From an uncultured Rubritalea sp. (lineage in GTDB: Bacteria > Verrucomicrobiota > Verrucomicrobiia > Verrucomicrobiales > Akkermansiaceae): a stretch of 49,063 bases of DNA. Location of the stretch: assembly GCA_937132085.1 (NCBI GenBank), contig CAKZNV010000162.1, positions 1 through 49,063 of the forward strand, written 5' to 3'. A program made the translations under genes and the position numbers. The stretch's first letter is position 1. Each line of letters starts with the position of its first letter. Under the pieces are notes generated by a model. The model ran no database searches. It was not told the DNA's origin and saw nothing but the letters and a program-made list of their open reading frames with translations. This document shows, one piece after another, positions 26,126 through 34,867 of this stretch.

Positions 26126-27550
26126 TTATAGAATAGAACCTGGTGTGTAAGCAGCAGCTTCTGGGTATTCTGCAGCTAGCTTGGCGATCTGCTTGTTGAA
26201 TGCAGTGACTTGGAGACGAGCTGTTCCAGCATTTTCTTTACCTTCCGTCATGAGTGCGTTGAGCTGCTCTAGAGTGAGTGGGATGCGGTCATCGCTAGCT
26301 AGTCTTTCTACGAGATTGTTTTCACGGACTGCACCTGTGCGGAGGTCGTTGACTGTAGCTACTGCGTTTTCCTTGATTGCTTTGTGTGCTGTCTCTCTGC
26401 CTACGCCTGCTTTTACAGCTTCCATCATGATAGTAGTAGTCATGAGGAATGGTAGGTAGTGATTGTTCTCAGCTTCGATGACTGCTGGGTAAGCATCCAT
26501 CTGAGAAAGGATAGTGAGGAATGTCTCGAACATACCATCACATGCGTAGAATGCATCTGGAAGCATGACGCGGCGCACTACTGAGCATGAGACATCACCT
26601 TCGTTCCATTGGTCACCAGCGAGGCCTGTAGCCATAGTGAGGTAGCCTTTGAGGATAGTTTGGAAGCCGTTGACTCTCTCGCATGAGCGTGAGTTCATCT
26701 TGTGAGGCATAGCGCTTGAACCTGTCTGGCCTTTAGCGAATCCTTCAGACGCGGTTTCGAGTCCAGCCATGAGGCGGAGTGTGCGGCTCATGGATGATGG
26801 TCCAGCTGCGAGATCTGTGAGGATAGATACTGTGCGGAAGTCTAGTGATCTTGGGTAAACCTGACCAACGTTGGTGTAAACTTCTGGGATGCCGAGGTGA
26901 GTGCAGACCTTTTGTTCTAGTAGTGATACTTTCTCTAGGTCAGAGTCGAAGAGGGAGATCTGATCCATCTGAGTTCCTACAGCTCCTTTGAGTCCACGCA
27001 CTGTGTAAGTGGCAATGTGGTGATTCAGTGAGCTGAGTGCTCCTAGTAGTTCTTCGCCGAACATAGCGAGTCTTTTACCGAAGGTAGTAGGCTGAGCGGC
27101 TACGTTGTGTGTGCGAGCTGTGATGACGAGGTCTTGCCATTGCTCTGCACGCTTGCTGAGTCCTACTAGTGCGGAAATTGTTTTGTTTCTGAGAACTAGG
27201 AGTGAGCGGTATACCTGAAGCTGCTCTACGTTTTCAGTGAGGTCACGAGAAGTCATGCCCTTGTGGATGTGCTGGTGTCCAGCGAGGTCGCAGAATTCTT
27301 CGATACGAGCTTTAACATCGTGTCTAGTGATGCGCTCACGCTCCATGATTGAGCCGAGGTTTACCTGATCCTTAACTGACTCATAAGCATCGATCGCTTC
27401 TTGTGGGATGTCTAAGCCTAGGTCCTTCTGAGCTTTCATGACGGCGATCCAGAACTCACGTTCTAGGACGATGCGGCCTGATGCTGACCAGATATTAGAA
27501 ATAGCGGAGGATGCGTAGCGCTCGGCGAGGACGTTAGGTATAGATGTCAT
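26126..27550 (-). CDS. purB: Adenylosuccinate lyase
   Basis: PurB removes fumarate from SAICAR and adenylosuccinate in purine synthesis. The fumarase/aspartase signature GSSAMPHKMNSRSCERV lies at about 277-293 from the chosen start, the first catalytic region is ITARTHNVAAQPTTFGKR, and KGMTSRDLTENVEQ precedes it. ATG 27550 (MTSIPNVLAERYASS) gives the family-typical N-terminus and 474 residues; a further 19 codons upstream are open but do not look native. The order purB-glnD is compatible with one transcript, and purB is divergent from rpmJ. Confidence 0.96.
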   Translation of the reverse strand: MTSIPNVLAERYASSAISNIWSASGRIVLEREFWIAVMKAQKDLGLDIPQEAIDAYESVKDQVNLGSIMERERITRHDVKARIEEFCDLAGHQHIHKGMTSRDLTENVEQLQVYRSLLVLRNKTISALVGLSKRAEQWQDLVITARTHNVAAQPTTFGKRLAMFGEELLGALSSLNHHIATYTVRGLKGAVGTQMDQISLFDSDLEKVSLLEQKVCTHLGIPEVYTNVGQVYPRSLDFRTVSILTDLAAGPSSMSRTLRLMAGLETASEGFAKGQTGSSAMPHKMNSRSCERVNGFQTILKGYLTMATGLAGDQWNEGDVSCSVVRRVMLPDAFYACDGMFETFLTILSQMDAYPAVIEAENNHYLPFLMTTTIMMEAVKAGVGRETAHKAIKENAVATVNDLRTGAVRENNLVERLASDDRIPLTLEQLNALMTEGKENAGTARLQVTAFNKQIAKLAAEYPEAAAYTPGSIL

Positions 27551-27681
27551 GCGGCGGAGTGTGCTAGATGTTGTTAAAAATTCAAGGCTGGAGAGTGTAA
27601 TTTGCATTTTTTTAAAGAATCGGCTTTACAACGGCCCCATTCTGAGTAGTTTTCGCCCTCCAAACCAAGATTTCCAACATT

Positions 27682-27846
27682 ATGAAAGTTCTCTCATCAC
27701 TAGCTTCAGCGAAGCGCCGCCACGAAGATTGCCAAGTAGTTAAGCGTAAAGGCACAGTTTACGTTATCTGCAAAACTAACCCTAAGTTCAAAGCTCGTCA
27801 GGGCTCAACTAAGGGCACTAAGCTTTCTAAGAAAGGCATCAAGTAG
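27682..27846 (+). CDS. rpmJ: 50S ribosomal protein bL36 (zinc-ligand-poor form)
   Basis: This 54-residue gene is easily missed because of its length. It reads [20 protein letters not shown] then [20 protein letters not shown], a clear match to the alternative bL36 (the C-minus, YkgO-like form) of the large ribosomal subunit. The canonical zinc site Cys-x2-Cys...Cys...His is incomplete: one Cys of the first pair and the His are missing. A Lys/Ser/Thr-rich tail of about 13 residues extends beyond the usual end (KARQG). A strong terminator follows within 50 bases, so it is probably a single-gene unit, divergent from purB. Confidence 0.93.
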   Translation: MKVLSSLASAKRRHEDCQVVKRKGTVYVICKTNPKFKARQGSTKGTKLSKKGIK

Positions 27847-27888
27847 TAGCTCGCGTCTTGAAGACGCCTGATTAAATTAAATATTTTT

Positions 27889-27926
27889 AAAAGCTCTCTT
27901 ACCTAACCGGTGAAGAGAGCTTTTTT
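27889..27926 (+). terminator. Rho-independent terminator after rpmJ
   Basis: The perfect 12-base arms AAAAGCTCTCTT (27889-27900) and its complement (27913-27924) are separated by a 12-base loop, with six T ending at 27926. It points in the rpmJ direction. Confidence 0.9.
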
Positions 27927-28287
27927 CGTGTTTAAGATTGTGACTGTAATTTTGCAAAAAAGAGTTACTTGGTCCTTTTGGAAGTTAGTCGACGGGGGAG
28001 TTCCATCTTTTGCTGAAATCGGTAAAGCTGCTTCCTGGAAGCTAGCGCAAAGCAAATAGCTTTCTAGCTGGTCGTGGCATTGAGATGCAATGTAGTGCTA
28101 AAGTTGTCTCGAATGAAATTGGGTCATTATTCCAGATATAGCGCAGGGTTTAGCAGATGTCTTTCCGAGAGGTAAGTTGATCTATTAAGTTTACTTAGAT
28201 TGAGTGAAGCTTGGTAGCCCTCGTCCCTAGTGGAGAGGGCTGGTAGTTGATTGAGCCTGGAGCTCTTTGAACTGGTGAGAGAGCTTG
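27927..28287. other. Intergenic region between rpmJ and a lipoprotein gene
   Basis: No convincing gene is present. A GTG-initiated plus-strand frame, 27928-28059, encodes 43 residues (ending GVPSFAEIGKAASWKLAQSK), but it begins at the rpmJ terminator and has no ribosome-binding site. A 7-bp stem, AGCCCTC against GAGGGCT, lies near 28216-28241 downstream of the minus-strand lipoprotein gene but has no T tract. I see no RNA gene or repeat. Confidence 0.3.
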
Positions 28288-28719
28288 TTAGTGTGAATGA
28301 CCTTGGCCGAGATCTAGCACATTTAGGCTTCCTGACATATCACGATTTACTCCGGCAGGAGTTTCTATTAGACTCCAGGTTTTGGCATTAATGTCAGCAT
28401 CGAATATGCCTATTACACCGTTAGCTAAAGGTCCACCACTGTATTGAAATCTAACTCTAGAGTTAGATTCTTCTAGCACTAGGAGATTATGAAGTTCGCC
28501 TTTGAGTAGCAGTCCATCGCTTCTTTCTATTAGTAGAAGAGATGCCCCTACTGGTTGGCCTACTCCAGTGTTGTTAGTGTTTACCAATAGCTGGAATGAG
28601 GATAAAACATTTGGCTGCTGATTGCTCTGGCTTTCGCTATCATCATCACACGATGAGAATAATAAAGAAGCAGCTGTAGTCGAAGCAATAACAATACTCT
28701 GTTTGAAAAATTTTTTCAT
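28288..28719 (-). CDS. Small predicted lipoprotein, unknown function
   Basis: The 143-residue product has a signal ending LLFSSC followed by Asp-Asp-Asp, a plausible though weak lipobox. The mature part is short strands (SFQLLVNTNNTG, GASLLLIERSDGLLLKGELH) and the tail is Gly/His-rich. I recognise no family. It is separated from the sulfatase gene by about 120 bases that hold a fragment of another gene's 3' end. Confidence 0.6.
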   Translation of the reverse strand: MKKFFKQSIVIASTTAASLLFSSCDDDSESQSNQQPNVLSSFQLLVNTNNTGVGQPVGASLLLIERSDGLLLKGELHNLLVLEESNSRVRFQYSGGPLANGVIGIFDADINAKTWSLIETPAGVNRDMSGSLNVLDLGQGHSH

Positions 28720-28761
28720 AGGGACGAGGTATAGTGTTAAGGATTTAATTCAAGTAGCTTT

Positions 28762-28801
28762 CGTTGAAATAATCGATATCGGCTGAGCGAAGAAGAGGAG
28801 A
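28762..28801. repeat. Imperfect direct repeat, copy A (relic of the VOC gene 3' end)
   Basis: Bases 28781-28801 match 32576-32596 at 20 of 21 positions (GGCTGRGCGAAGAAGAGGAGA), and the flanking 28762-28776 matches 32546-32560 at 12 of 15. On the minus strand the shared core encodes LLFFAQP, the C-terminus of the VOC protein. Copy A has no gene attached, so it looks like a broken duplicate that brackets the sulfatase gene with copy B. Confidence 0.55.
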
Positions 28802-28839
28802 TGAGCTAAATGCGTGGTCTGATTCATTTGAATACAAGG

Positions 28840-31800
28840 TCACTTTAAATTTACCTTAAGGCGGTTAAATACTTTATCTGAATTAGGCATTGTAGGCTGC
28901 ACATTTACCCCTGCAGGGGTTGTTACCAAGTGCTCAGTAGGCCAATCTAGCAGGTCTGTTGAGAAGAGAATGCGATAATCAATAACCGAGGTGTCTCGCA
29001 CTGGTGTGAAGTTTAACTGTATTTCAGGGTTATGCGTGTAACTAAAGATCGACCCATAATCTTTAACCAGGGGATCAAGCCCTAGGGCAAACTCCATCAA
29101 ATTCACGTAACCATCTCCGTCAGGGTCATCTGATTGACCAGTGTCTAAATGACCTGACCAAGGGATGGTGCTACTCCAGAAATCATATACAGATAAGGTC
29201 TCCGTATCAAAGTCATAGGAGAAATACTCAATTTCTGCCGAATCACTCGCTCCCCAATTTGTATTGAGGGTATTGCCAATAAACTTAAATGCCGAAAATC
29301 CACCCGTCGCTGCCGGATCTACTGCGACCGAGGGTAAAGTCACCACTGCGGCTCCACCTATCGACATCTCTGACTCGATCATTCCTGTATCTAAATCGAG
29401 GGTCGCTCTTATCAGAATATTCGCAATTTGCTGCACAGATACTCCGCCATTACTGAAATCGTAAAGCGTGGTGTTTCCTGCGGTGCGGGCTTCGAGAATC
29501 AAGTTGCCTCCCGTTTCCTTGAGGCGCAATGTTCCATAGTCTGTATTATTCGTCACGTCCCGGAAGCCGAAAGCGACCATCGCTCCTGAATTACTTCCTC
29601 CGGATAAATCAAGCGAGTTCACTAAAAACTCAAGCGTTACTCGACCCGTAGTTTTGGGAGTAACCACCACGTTGTCGGATGTTCGACTGTGGTTCTTCGT
29701 GTCCTGGCTAAGTATGAGCTGACCATTACCATTGGTTGCCACCTGTGCTGAAGTTACTCCTGTCCAACTATCTCCTGAGGTTGCGAATGTGCCCTCTAAC
29801 TGAGTTCCGGTTACTTCATCAAAGTGCCATTTTTCACCCATCGAGCTCGTCTGTAAGGCGATCGGTAGGATCAGGTTCACCGTGCCCGTCGCAGTCTGAG
29901 CTGCGCTATCCTGAATGGTATAAGTAAAGGTCTCTGCTCCTCCAAATCCTGCTGGAGTATCATAGTAAATATACACACCGTCAGTCACGACAGTTCCAAG
30001 GTTCGGCTGAGTTAGCGACGTGATTGTCAAAGTTCCTTCACCTTCATCATTAAGGGTCGGTTTAAAGACGCGTGTCTCGTCAGGAATCACGGTCACTTGA
30101 TCGGTGTTTGCAATAATCGGGCGTGGCGTTCCAGAACTGAGTGTATGAGTGGTGTTTCCTGTGTTAGTTGTTCCATTGACAGTATTGAGGGTAGAGAACT
30201 CTCCACTCGCATCTACGGTCGATCCATTCCAGCCTGCTAGATTTTCGACTTCCACACGGTATTTATATTTCTCTCCTACAGTAGAAATGAACGAGGTGTC
30301 GATCCAGCTTGTTTGTGAAATGGGAACATAGGCCACCTCACGATAAGTATCACTTCCTCCGTTGAAATTACGCTCATCAACTCCGCTTCGGTAAATCACT
30401 GCATGAGTCGCATTCGTTGCATTTACAGTCCAGTCAAGCTGTAGAGCTTTCTCTGAAATCTGGGTTACGCTCAGTCCGCTCGGAGCAGCATCAGGAGGAC
30501 TAGGTAAAGTCGTCACTCCATTGCTTACAAGAACTTCTTGCTCACTACGCCAGCTATTGGATCCAGGCTTGGGCATCTTTGCCCCCGTGCTCAAATGTTG
30601 AGTATATACTGCCTGCAGCATCTCCTCTGCTATATCTGGACGTATCTTCGACAAATCATTCTTTTCATAGGGGTCAGAAGCGAGGTGATATAGCTCGACT
30701 CGGCGCTGCACCATAAAATAAAGTAACTTGTAATCGCCCTTGCGGTAACAGGCGATAGCTGGATTTCCTGTCCCTGTGCTAGCATTGGTGAAAAAGTGAA
30801 ATTGCTCATGCCGTGCCGCGTTCTCCTGTTTCGCCACAGGAAGCATAAAGCTTTTCGAGTCTACAAAACCCGTCGAAGGCGTAGCTCCCGTAATATCCGA
30901 AAAAGAGGAAGCGAAGTCAGCCCCATGCACAAAGGCATCCGTCTCACCACCGCCATCTGTTAGCCCAGGATAGTAGACTATGAGCGGAATTTTCAAACCT
31001 CCCTCATAGACCCAAGTTTTTCCCAAACGGTAGGGATAATTCGCAGTAGGATAATTACTATAGGCATTAGAGCTCCCATTGTAGCTCACTGGATCTGTAG
31101 CATCGTCTTCCTGGGATTTACTCGGAGTATTTCCACTCCCGTATGCAGAAGACGACTTCCCTCCGTGGTCCGAAGAAATGACAATGACCGTGGTTTCCGA
31201 AAGCATCTTCCCTGGGTTCAACGGGTCAGCAGTCGCAGCTAAATAATCACGCAATTCTTGCAGGCTATCATCGTATGATTTCATCATCCCCGCATAGACG
31301 CGGTTGTCCTGAATCATGCGCACTGCGGATGAGCTATCACGCTCTAGCGGACTAGCCGACTTCGGATGGTTTGCAAAACTCATTCCTGCTTTTTTAGTTG
31401 TAAAATAGGTTATATCACTGGCTTTAGCCTCTGCGGGGGTGTGCACTGCATAGTGAGCCAATGTCAGGAAAAACGGCTTTGAGTGATTTGTAATCGTATC
31501 ATGAATGAAGCCCTTCGCCTTTTTCGTCAAGCGATCGGTTAAATACTCACCGCTCGCAGTCACTGCGGCTTCGCTTGGTAGCATATAGCTCGCATCATTA
31601 ATAATGCTACCGTGGAGCCCGTAGGTGAAGTTTGTAGGATCTGCCGGGTCAGCTAGGGCAAAGTAACTCACTGGAGGGGCGCCCTCATGACCGGCTGCGA
31701 TCTCCACATCAAACCCCTGATTAATTGGTCCTCTTAAAGATGCTCCACCCTGTGGAACGTCGTCAGAAGCTCCCATATGATATTTTCCAATGTAACAGGT

Positions 31801-32463
31801 GCGATAGCCTGCTGCCTGAGCGGGTGATGCATAAGTGTCACTATCTCCAGGGATTCCGCCTGCCGTTTTTAGCCCCGTAACAGGATCGAGGTAATCATTA
31901 GCATTTCCAACGACTTCGGGTCGCCAATCATACTGCCCTGTTAGAATACTCCTACGTGCCACTGCGCAACGCGGACCAGAGCAGTATGCATTATTAAACA
32001 CTCTGCTATTCTCAATGATCTGATCCAGTGCAGGAGTCTCATAGAGGGTAGGTCCGTCAATCTCAGGATCGCGTAAAGCTACGATATCCTTATAGCCCAT
32101 GTCATCTGCAAAAAAGAAAATCAGATTCATCTGTGCCGTGGTCGAGGCCGACACGCTCCCGCTCCATGCTGAACTCCCCGTCGCATCCTGTCTTAGCATG
32201 CGGTATTCATAGCTCTCCGAGCTCGATAACCCACGATCATAATATGCTCTATCCGCTACAGGAACTGTCGCGACTGCCGTCCAGTTGCCGCCATCCAGTT
32301 TCTCAATCACCACATCACCAGTATCCCCGGCAGTCATTCCCCAGGAGATTACGACACTCCTGGACCCCGCAGGCGTCGCCGCTGGATTAAGCGCCTCACT
32401 AGGAGCGGCTTGCAAACAAAGGGAAAGAAGCCCCGTTAAACCTATTATTGATACGAATCTCAT
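28840..32463 (-). CDS. Modular secreted sulfatase (formylglycine type)
   Basis: The 1207-residue exported protein has a signal peptide at 1-20. Fibronectin III-like region about 20-110; sulfatase domain about 112-640 with ADDMGYKDI at 119-127 (metal Asp pair), the activation site CAVARRSILTG (Cys 166 to Arg 170), SSDHGGKSS and TWVYEGGLKIPLIVYYPG. A second fibronectin III follows, then a cadherin-like region (GGAETFTYTIQD), a concanavalin-like region and a calcium-loop segment DDPDGDGYVNLMEFALGLDP. It probably desulfates marine polysaccharides outside the cell. The activation motif is CxVxR rather than the standard CxPxR. The gene is flanked by repeats, and its third codon positions look more G/C-rich than neighbours (qualitative). 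Confidence 0.92.
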   Translation of the reverse strand: MRFVSIIGLTGLLSLCLQAAPSEALNPAATPAGSRSVVISWGMTAGDTGDVVIEKLDGGNWTAVATVPVADRAYYDRGLSSSESYEYRMLRQDATGSSAWSGSVSASTTAQMNLIFFFADDMGYKDIVALRDPEIDGPTLYETPALDQIIENSRVFNNAYCSGPRCAVARRSILTGQYDWRPEVVGNANDYLDPVTGLKTAGGIPGDSDTYASPAQAAGYRTCYIGKYHMGASDDVPQGGASLRGPINQGFDVEIAAGHEGAPPVSYFALADPADPTNFTYGLHGSIINDASYMLPSEAAVTASGEYLTDRLTKKAKGFIHDTITNHSKPFFLTLAHYAVHTPAEAKASDITYFTTKKAGMSFANHPKSASPLERDSSSAVRMIQDNRVYAGMMKSYDDSLQELRDYLAATADPLNPGKMLSETTVIVISSDHGGKSSSAYGSGNTPSKSQEDDATDPVSYNGSSNAYSNYPTANYPYRLGKTWVYEGGLKIPLIVYYPGLTDGGGETDAFVHGADFASSFSDITGATPSTGFVDSKSFMLPVAKQENAARHEQFHFFTNASTGTGNPAIACYRKGDYKLLYFMVQRRVELYHLASDPYEKNDLSKIRPDIAEEMLQAVYTQHLSTGAKMPKPGSNSWRSEQEVLVSNGVTTLPSPPDAAPSGLSVTQISEKALQLDWTVNATNATHAVIYRSGVDERNFNGGSDTYREVAYVPISQTSWIDTSFISTVGEKYKYRVEVENLAGWNGSTVDASGEFSTLNTVNGTTNTGNTTHTLSSGTPRPIIANTDQVTVIPDETRVFKPTLNDEGEGTLTITSLTQPNLGTVVTDGVYIYYDTPAGFGGAETFTYTIQDSAAQTATGTVNLILPIALQTSSMGEKWHFDEVTGTQLEGTFATSGDSWTGVTSAQVATNGNGQLILSQDTKNHSRTSDNVVVTPKTTGRVTLEFLVNSLDLSGGSNSGAMVAFGFRDVTNNTDYGTLRLKETGGNLILEARTAGNTTLYDFSNGGVSVQQIANILIRATLDLDTGMIESEMSIGGAAVVTLPSVAVDPAATGGFSAFKFIGNTLNTNWGASDSAEIEYFSYDFDTETLSVYDFWSSTIPWSGHLDTGQSDDPDGDGYVNLMEFALGLDPLVKDYGSIFSYTHNPEIQLNFTPVRDTSVIDYRILFSTDLLDWPTEHLVTTPAGVNVQPTMPNSDKVFNRLKVNLK

Positions 32464-32545
32464 GTTTGAGATCCTAGGAAAAGTTTCTCTTCATAAGAAT
32501 CACCAACCCCAATGAAATTCACCATCATAGCAATGTAGAAACGAA

Positions 32546-32596
32546 CGCTAAAATAATCAAATCTCAATCTAAATAGGCTGGGCGAAGAAGAGGAGA
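32546..32596. repeat. Imperfect direct repeat, copy B (3' end of the VOC gene)
   Basis: This is the intact partner of copy A at 28762-28801. It includes the last codons of the VOC gene (LLFFAQPI stop) and about 25 bases beyond. Copy A lacks about 12 of the intervening bases. Together they flank the 3.6-kb sulfatase gene in direct orientation. Confidence 0.55.
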
Positions 32597-32934
32597 ACTC
32601 CGTCTGGGTCTTCGATGTGGGCTTCTCGCATTCCGTAGGGTTGGTCGAAGGGGGCTTTGGTTTTGTAGGGGATGTTGTTTGATTCCACTAGTGCCCATAG
32701 TGCATTCACATCGGTGACTTCGATATAAATATCTGTGTGTCCACGTGTCGCATCCAGCACAGATTGGTCAGATGCGAGCATGAAGTGAATGGTATGACCG
32801 TCTTTTTCAACTACGGCGTAGTTGTCTGTAGAGATGGTCGTGTTGAATCCTAAGACGTCAGTGTAGAACGCTGTAGTCACACTGATATTCGCCACCGCTA
32901 TCATTGGGGAGATTCTTTTGGTCGTGTAGCTCAT
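32569..32934 (-). CDS. VOC-superfamily protein (glyoxalase/bleomycin-resistance fold)
   Basis: The 121-residue cytoplasmic protein has the paired beta-alpha-beta-beta-beta modules of the vicinal oxygen chelate fold: ISPMIAVANISVTTAFYTDVLGFN at the start and EAHIEDPDGVLLFFAQPI at the end, with TRGHTDIYIEVTDVNALW between. H68-like and E-containing positions (GHTDIYIEV, EDPDG) are compatible with a metal site. The substrate is unknown. Its 3' end is partly duplicated at 28762-28801 on the far side of the sulfatase gene. Confidence 0.85.
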   Translation of the reverse strand: MSYTTKRISPMIAVANISVTTAFYTDVLGFNTTISTDNYAVVEKDGHTIHFMLASDQSVLDATRGHTDIYIEVTDVNALWALVESNNIPYKTKAPFDQPYGMREAHIEDPDGVLLFFAQPI

Positions 32935-32955
32935 AGTGTTTACTAATTAACTAAT

Positions 32956-33477
32956 TTACTCACCCCGAGGTTCATCAAGTAGTTCTGAAACTTCTTTCTG
33001 AATCTCTTCTACTTTATCAAGCGGGATGTTGGGGTCTCGGATGATGTAGATTTCTCCAGTTTTCTTGTGTTGGTAGATGCGGAGAATGCTGGTGGGGGTT
33101 TGTTGGGTGTCAGTCTCTACGAGAAGCTTCTTGCGCTCTAGCATGAGGGCTAGAATGTAGCGGGCGTTTTCTGTGTGCTCGGCGTCGTCTTCGATGAGAC
33201 GGCTGAGGATTTCTTCAGCAGATTCCTTGGTGACGACTTCTACTTTTTCTTCGGTAGCTGGTGGTTCGTAGTGAGACTGCCAGGATGAGAAGGGGTGTAG
33301 CCATTCTTCTGTGCGGTCTTTCCAGGCTTGTGCGCAGAAGTCCATGCGGAGGTAGCCGCTTTCTTCTGGGTGTGGATAGATGGCGGTGTAGAAGAGTTCC
33401 TTTATCTTGAATTTGTGCTCAGTGACAGAGCAGTGATGTGCTCTGGATTTGATGGACCAGGATTCGGGTAGCGGCAT
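32956..33477 (-). CDS. Hypothetical protein, unknown function
   Basis: The 173-residue soluble protein has a strand-rich first half (KIKELFYTAIYPHPEESGYLRMDFCAQAW) and an acidic helical second half (ESAEEILSRLIEDDAEHTENARYILALMLERKKLL), finishing with EIYIIRDPNIPLDKVEEIQKE. I recognise no family. I chose ATG 33477, 11 bases past the LptF/G stop; a longer frame back to 33597 would overlap LptF/G heavily and looks like an out-of-frame shadow. It sits in a run ABC ATPase, LptF/G, this gene. Confidence 0.65.
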   Translation of the reverse strand: MPLPESWSIKSRAHHCSVTEHKFKIKELFYTAIYPHPEESGYLRMDFCAQAWKDRTEEWLHPFSSWQSHYEPPATEEKVEVVTKESAEEILSRLIEDDAEHTENARYILALMLERKKLLVETDTQQTPTSILRIYQHKKTGEIYIIRDPNIPLDKVEEIQKEVSELLDEPRGE

Positions 33478-33488
33478 GATGAGTGGGT

Positions 33489-34856
33489 CTAGTTTCCGGG
33501 GAGGAGGTTCTTGATGGTCTGATAGATCGGCTGACCAGTCATGCGGCGATAGAAGAAGGTGAGGGCGATGAGGGTGAAGAGTATATTGGTCGCCCAAGCT
33601 GCTACGAATGGAGGTAGGTGACCAGATTCTCCAAGTGTGGGGAATACGGTGGAACAGAAGATCATCCCTGCGCAGAGGAAGATGGCGACAGCGACACCTC
33701 CGCCTACTCCACGACGGGTGAAGACGATGCCTAGGGGGGCTGCTAGCAAGATGATGATGAGGCAGATGAAAGGCTGGGCAAATCTGTAGTAAAGGTGGGT
33801 CTGATAGGAGCGACGGTCTGAGAGCGGGTGATCACGGTTGTTTTTGAGCCAGCTTTTGAGTCCAGGTATGCCGAGGTAGGGTGGCTTGAGTCCTGGCTTG
33901 ATGATTTGGTAGGGAGTTTCTTTCCAGTCTTTGGTGATGCTGCCTTTGTGGACAGTGACTAGAGGCATTTTGTATTTAGTCTCGTTGACGAGGTCGAACG
34001 TGATTGGGTTTTTGAGTATCCAAGTTTGCTTTTCGTGTGACCAGAGCGCTTCTTCGGCAATGGTTTTACAGGTGGCTTTGTGGTCGACTAGTTCAGTGAT
34101 TTCTACTGACTGGAGTGGTTCGCCCTGTGAGTGGTTGAAGGGGAATTTTCCAACAAGCCAATGTCTGGTGTCAGTTCTATTTTGGTAGGCAACTGAGGTG
34201 GCGGCAGTGAGAGCTTCGCCTTTTGCTTCACGGAGTATTTGCTCTTCTTGGCTGTCGGCATGTGGTGCCCAGTGGTAGTTGAAGATAAGGCAGATGAGGG
34301 TGCAGACGAGTCCAACTCCGACGAATGGTCTGACTAGTCTCACGACGCCTCGGCCAGTCTGGATAATGGAGACGACTTCTTGGCTTTTAGACATTTTACC
34401 CAGTGCCCACAGTAGTGAGAGCATGAGAGAGTAGGGGAGGATGAATACAATGAGAGCAGGTAGCTTAATAATGTAGTGCTTGATTATCAGTGAGCTAGCT
34501 TGTGAGGACTGCATTAGGTCGGAGAGGTTGTCCTGCACGTCTTCGAGCATCATGATGAAGAATAGCGCTCCAAAGCAGATGAGGAAACAAGTTAAGAAAA
34601 TGCGAATTGAGTAGCGGTCTAGAGTATCGAGTCGGTAGTAGACGACGCTGCAGATGAAGGGCAGGAGGCACATGATTCCGAGTAGGTAAACACGGATCTG
34701 ATGAGCTTGTTTATCAGAGTCTGGGTAACCAATGAATTGTGTCTCAACAGAGCTCTGCTCGTAGGGGATTAGCTGGCTAGCTACTCCGGCTCCTAAAATG
34801 AGGAGGAGGAGGGGAATGAGGTATTTCTTGTAGGCAGCCATTTTCAGATGAAGCAA
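33489..34856 (-). CDS. LptF/LptG-family permease (YjgP/YjgQ)
   Basis: This is an inner-membrane subunit of the ABC machine that extracts lipopolysaccharide toward LptA. The 455-residue protein has membrane spans near the N-terminus (YLIPLLLLILGAG, YLLGIMCLLPFICSV, FLTCFLICFGALFFIMMLED), a large periplasmic region, then three spans from about 355 on (FICLIIILLAAPLGIVFTRRGVGGG). ATG 34841 is an alternative start. It lies 12 bases after an ABC ATPase gene, but that ATPase belongs to the CcmA/GldA type rather than LptB, so the pair is not an obvious complex. Confidence 0.9.
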   Translation of the reverse strand: MLHLKMAAYKKYLIPLLLLILGAGVASQLIPYEQSSVETQFIGYPDSDKQAHQIRVYLLGIMCLLPFICSVVYYRLDTLDRYSIRIFLTCFLICFGALFFIMMLEDVQDNLSDLMQSSQASSLIIKHYIIKLPALIVFILPYSLMLSLLWALGKMSKSQEVVSIIQTGRGVVRLVRPFVGVGLVCTLICLIFNYHWAPHADSQEEQILREAKGEALTAATSVAYQNRTDTRHWLVGKFPFNHSQGEPLQSVEITELVDHKATCKTIAEEALWSHEKQTWILKNPITFDLVNETKYKMPLVTVHKGSITKDWKETPYQIIKPGLKPPYLGIPGLKSWLKNNRDHPLSDRRSYQTHLYYRFAQPFICLIIILLAAPLGIVFTRRGVGGGVAVAIFLCAGMIFCSTVFPTLGESGHLPPFVAAWATNILFTLIALTFFYRRMTGQPIYQTIKNLLPGN

Positions 34857-34867
34857 AGCATGGATGA

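Noticed and set aside
27928-28059. 43-residue frame after rpmJ
   Set aside because: It starts on the rpmJ terminator, has only a GTG start, no ribosome-binding site and no recognisable features.
33478-33597. Longer start of the 173-residue hypothetical protein
   Set aside because: It overlaps LptF/G in another frame by over 100 bases and the added residues look like a His/Pro-rich shadow.
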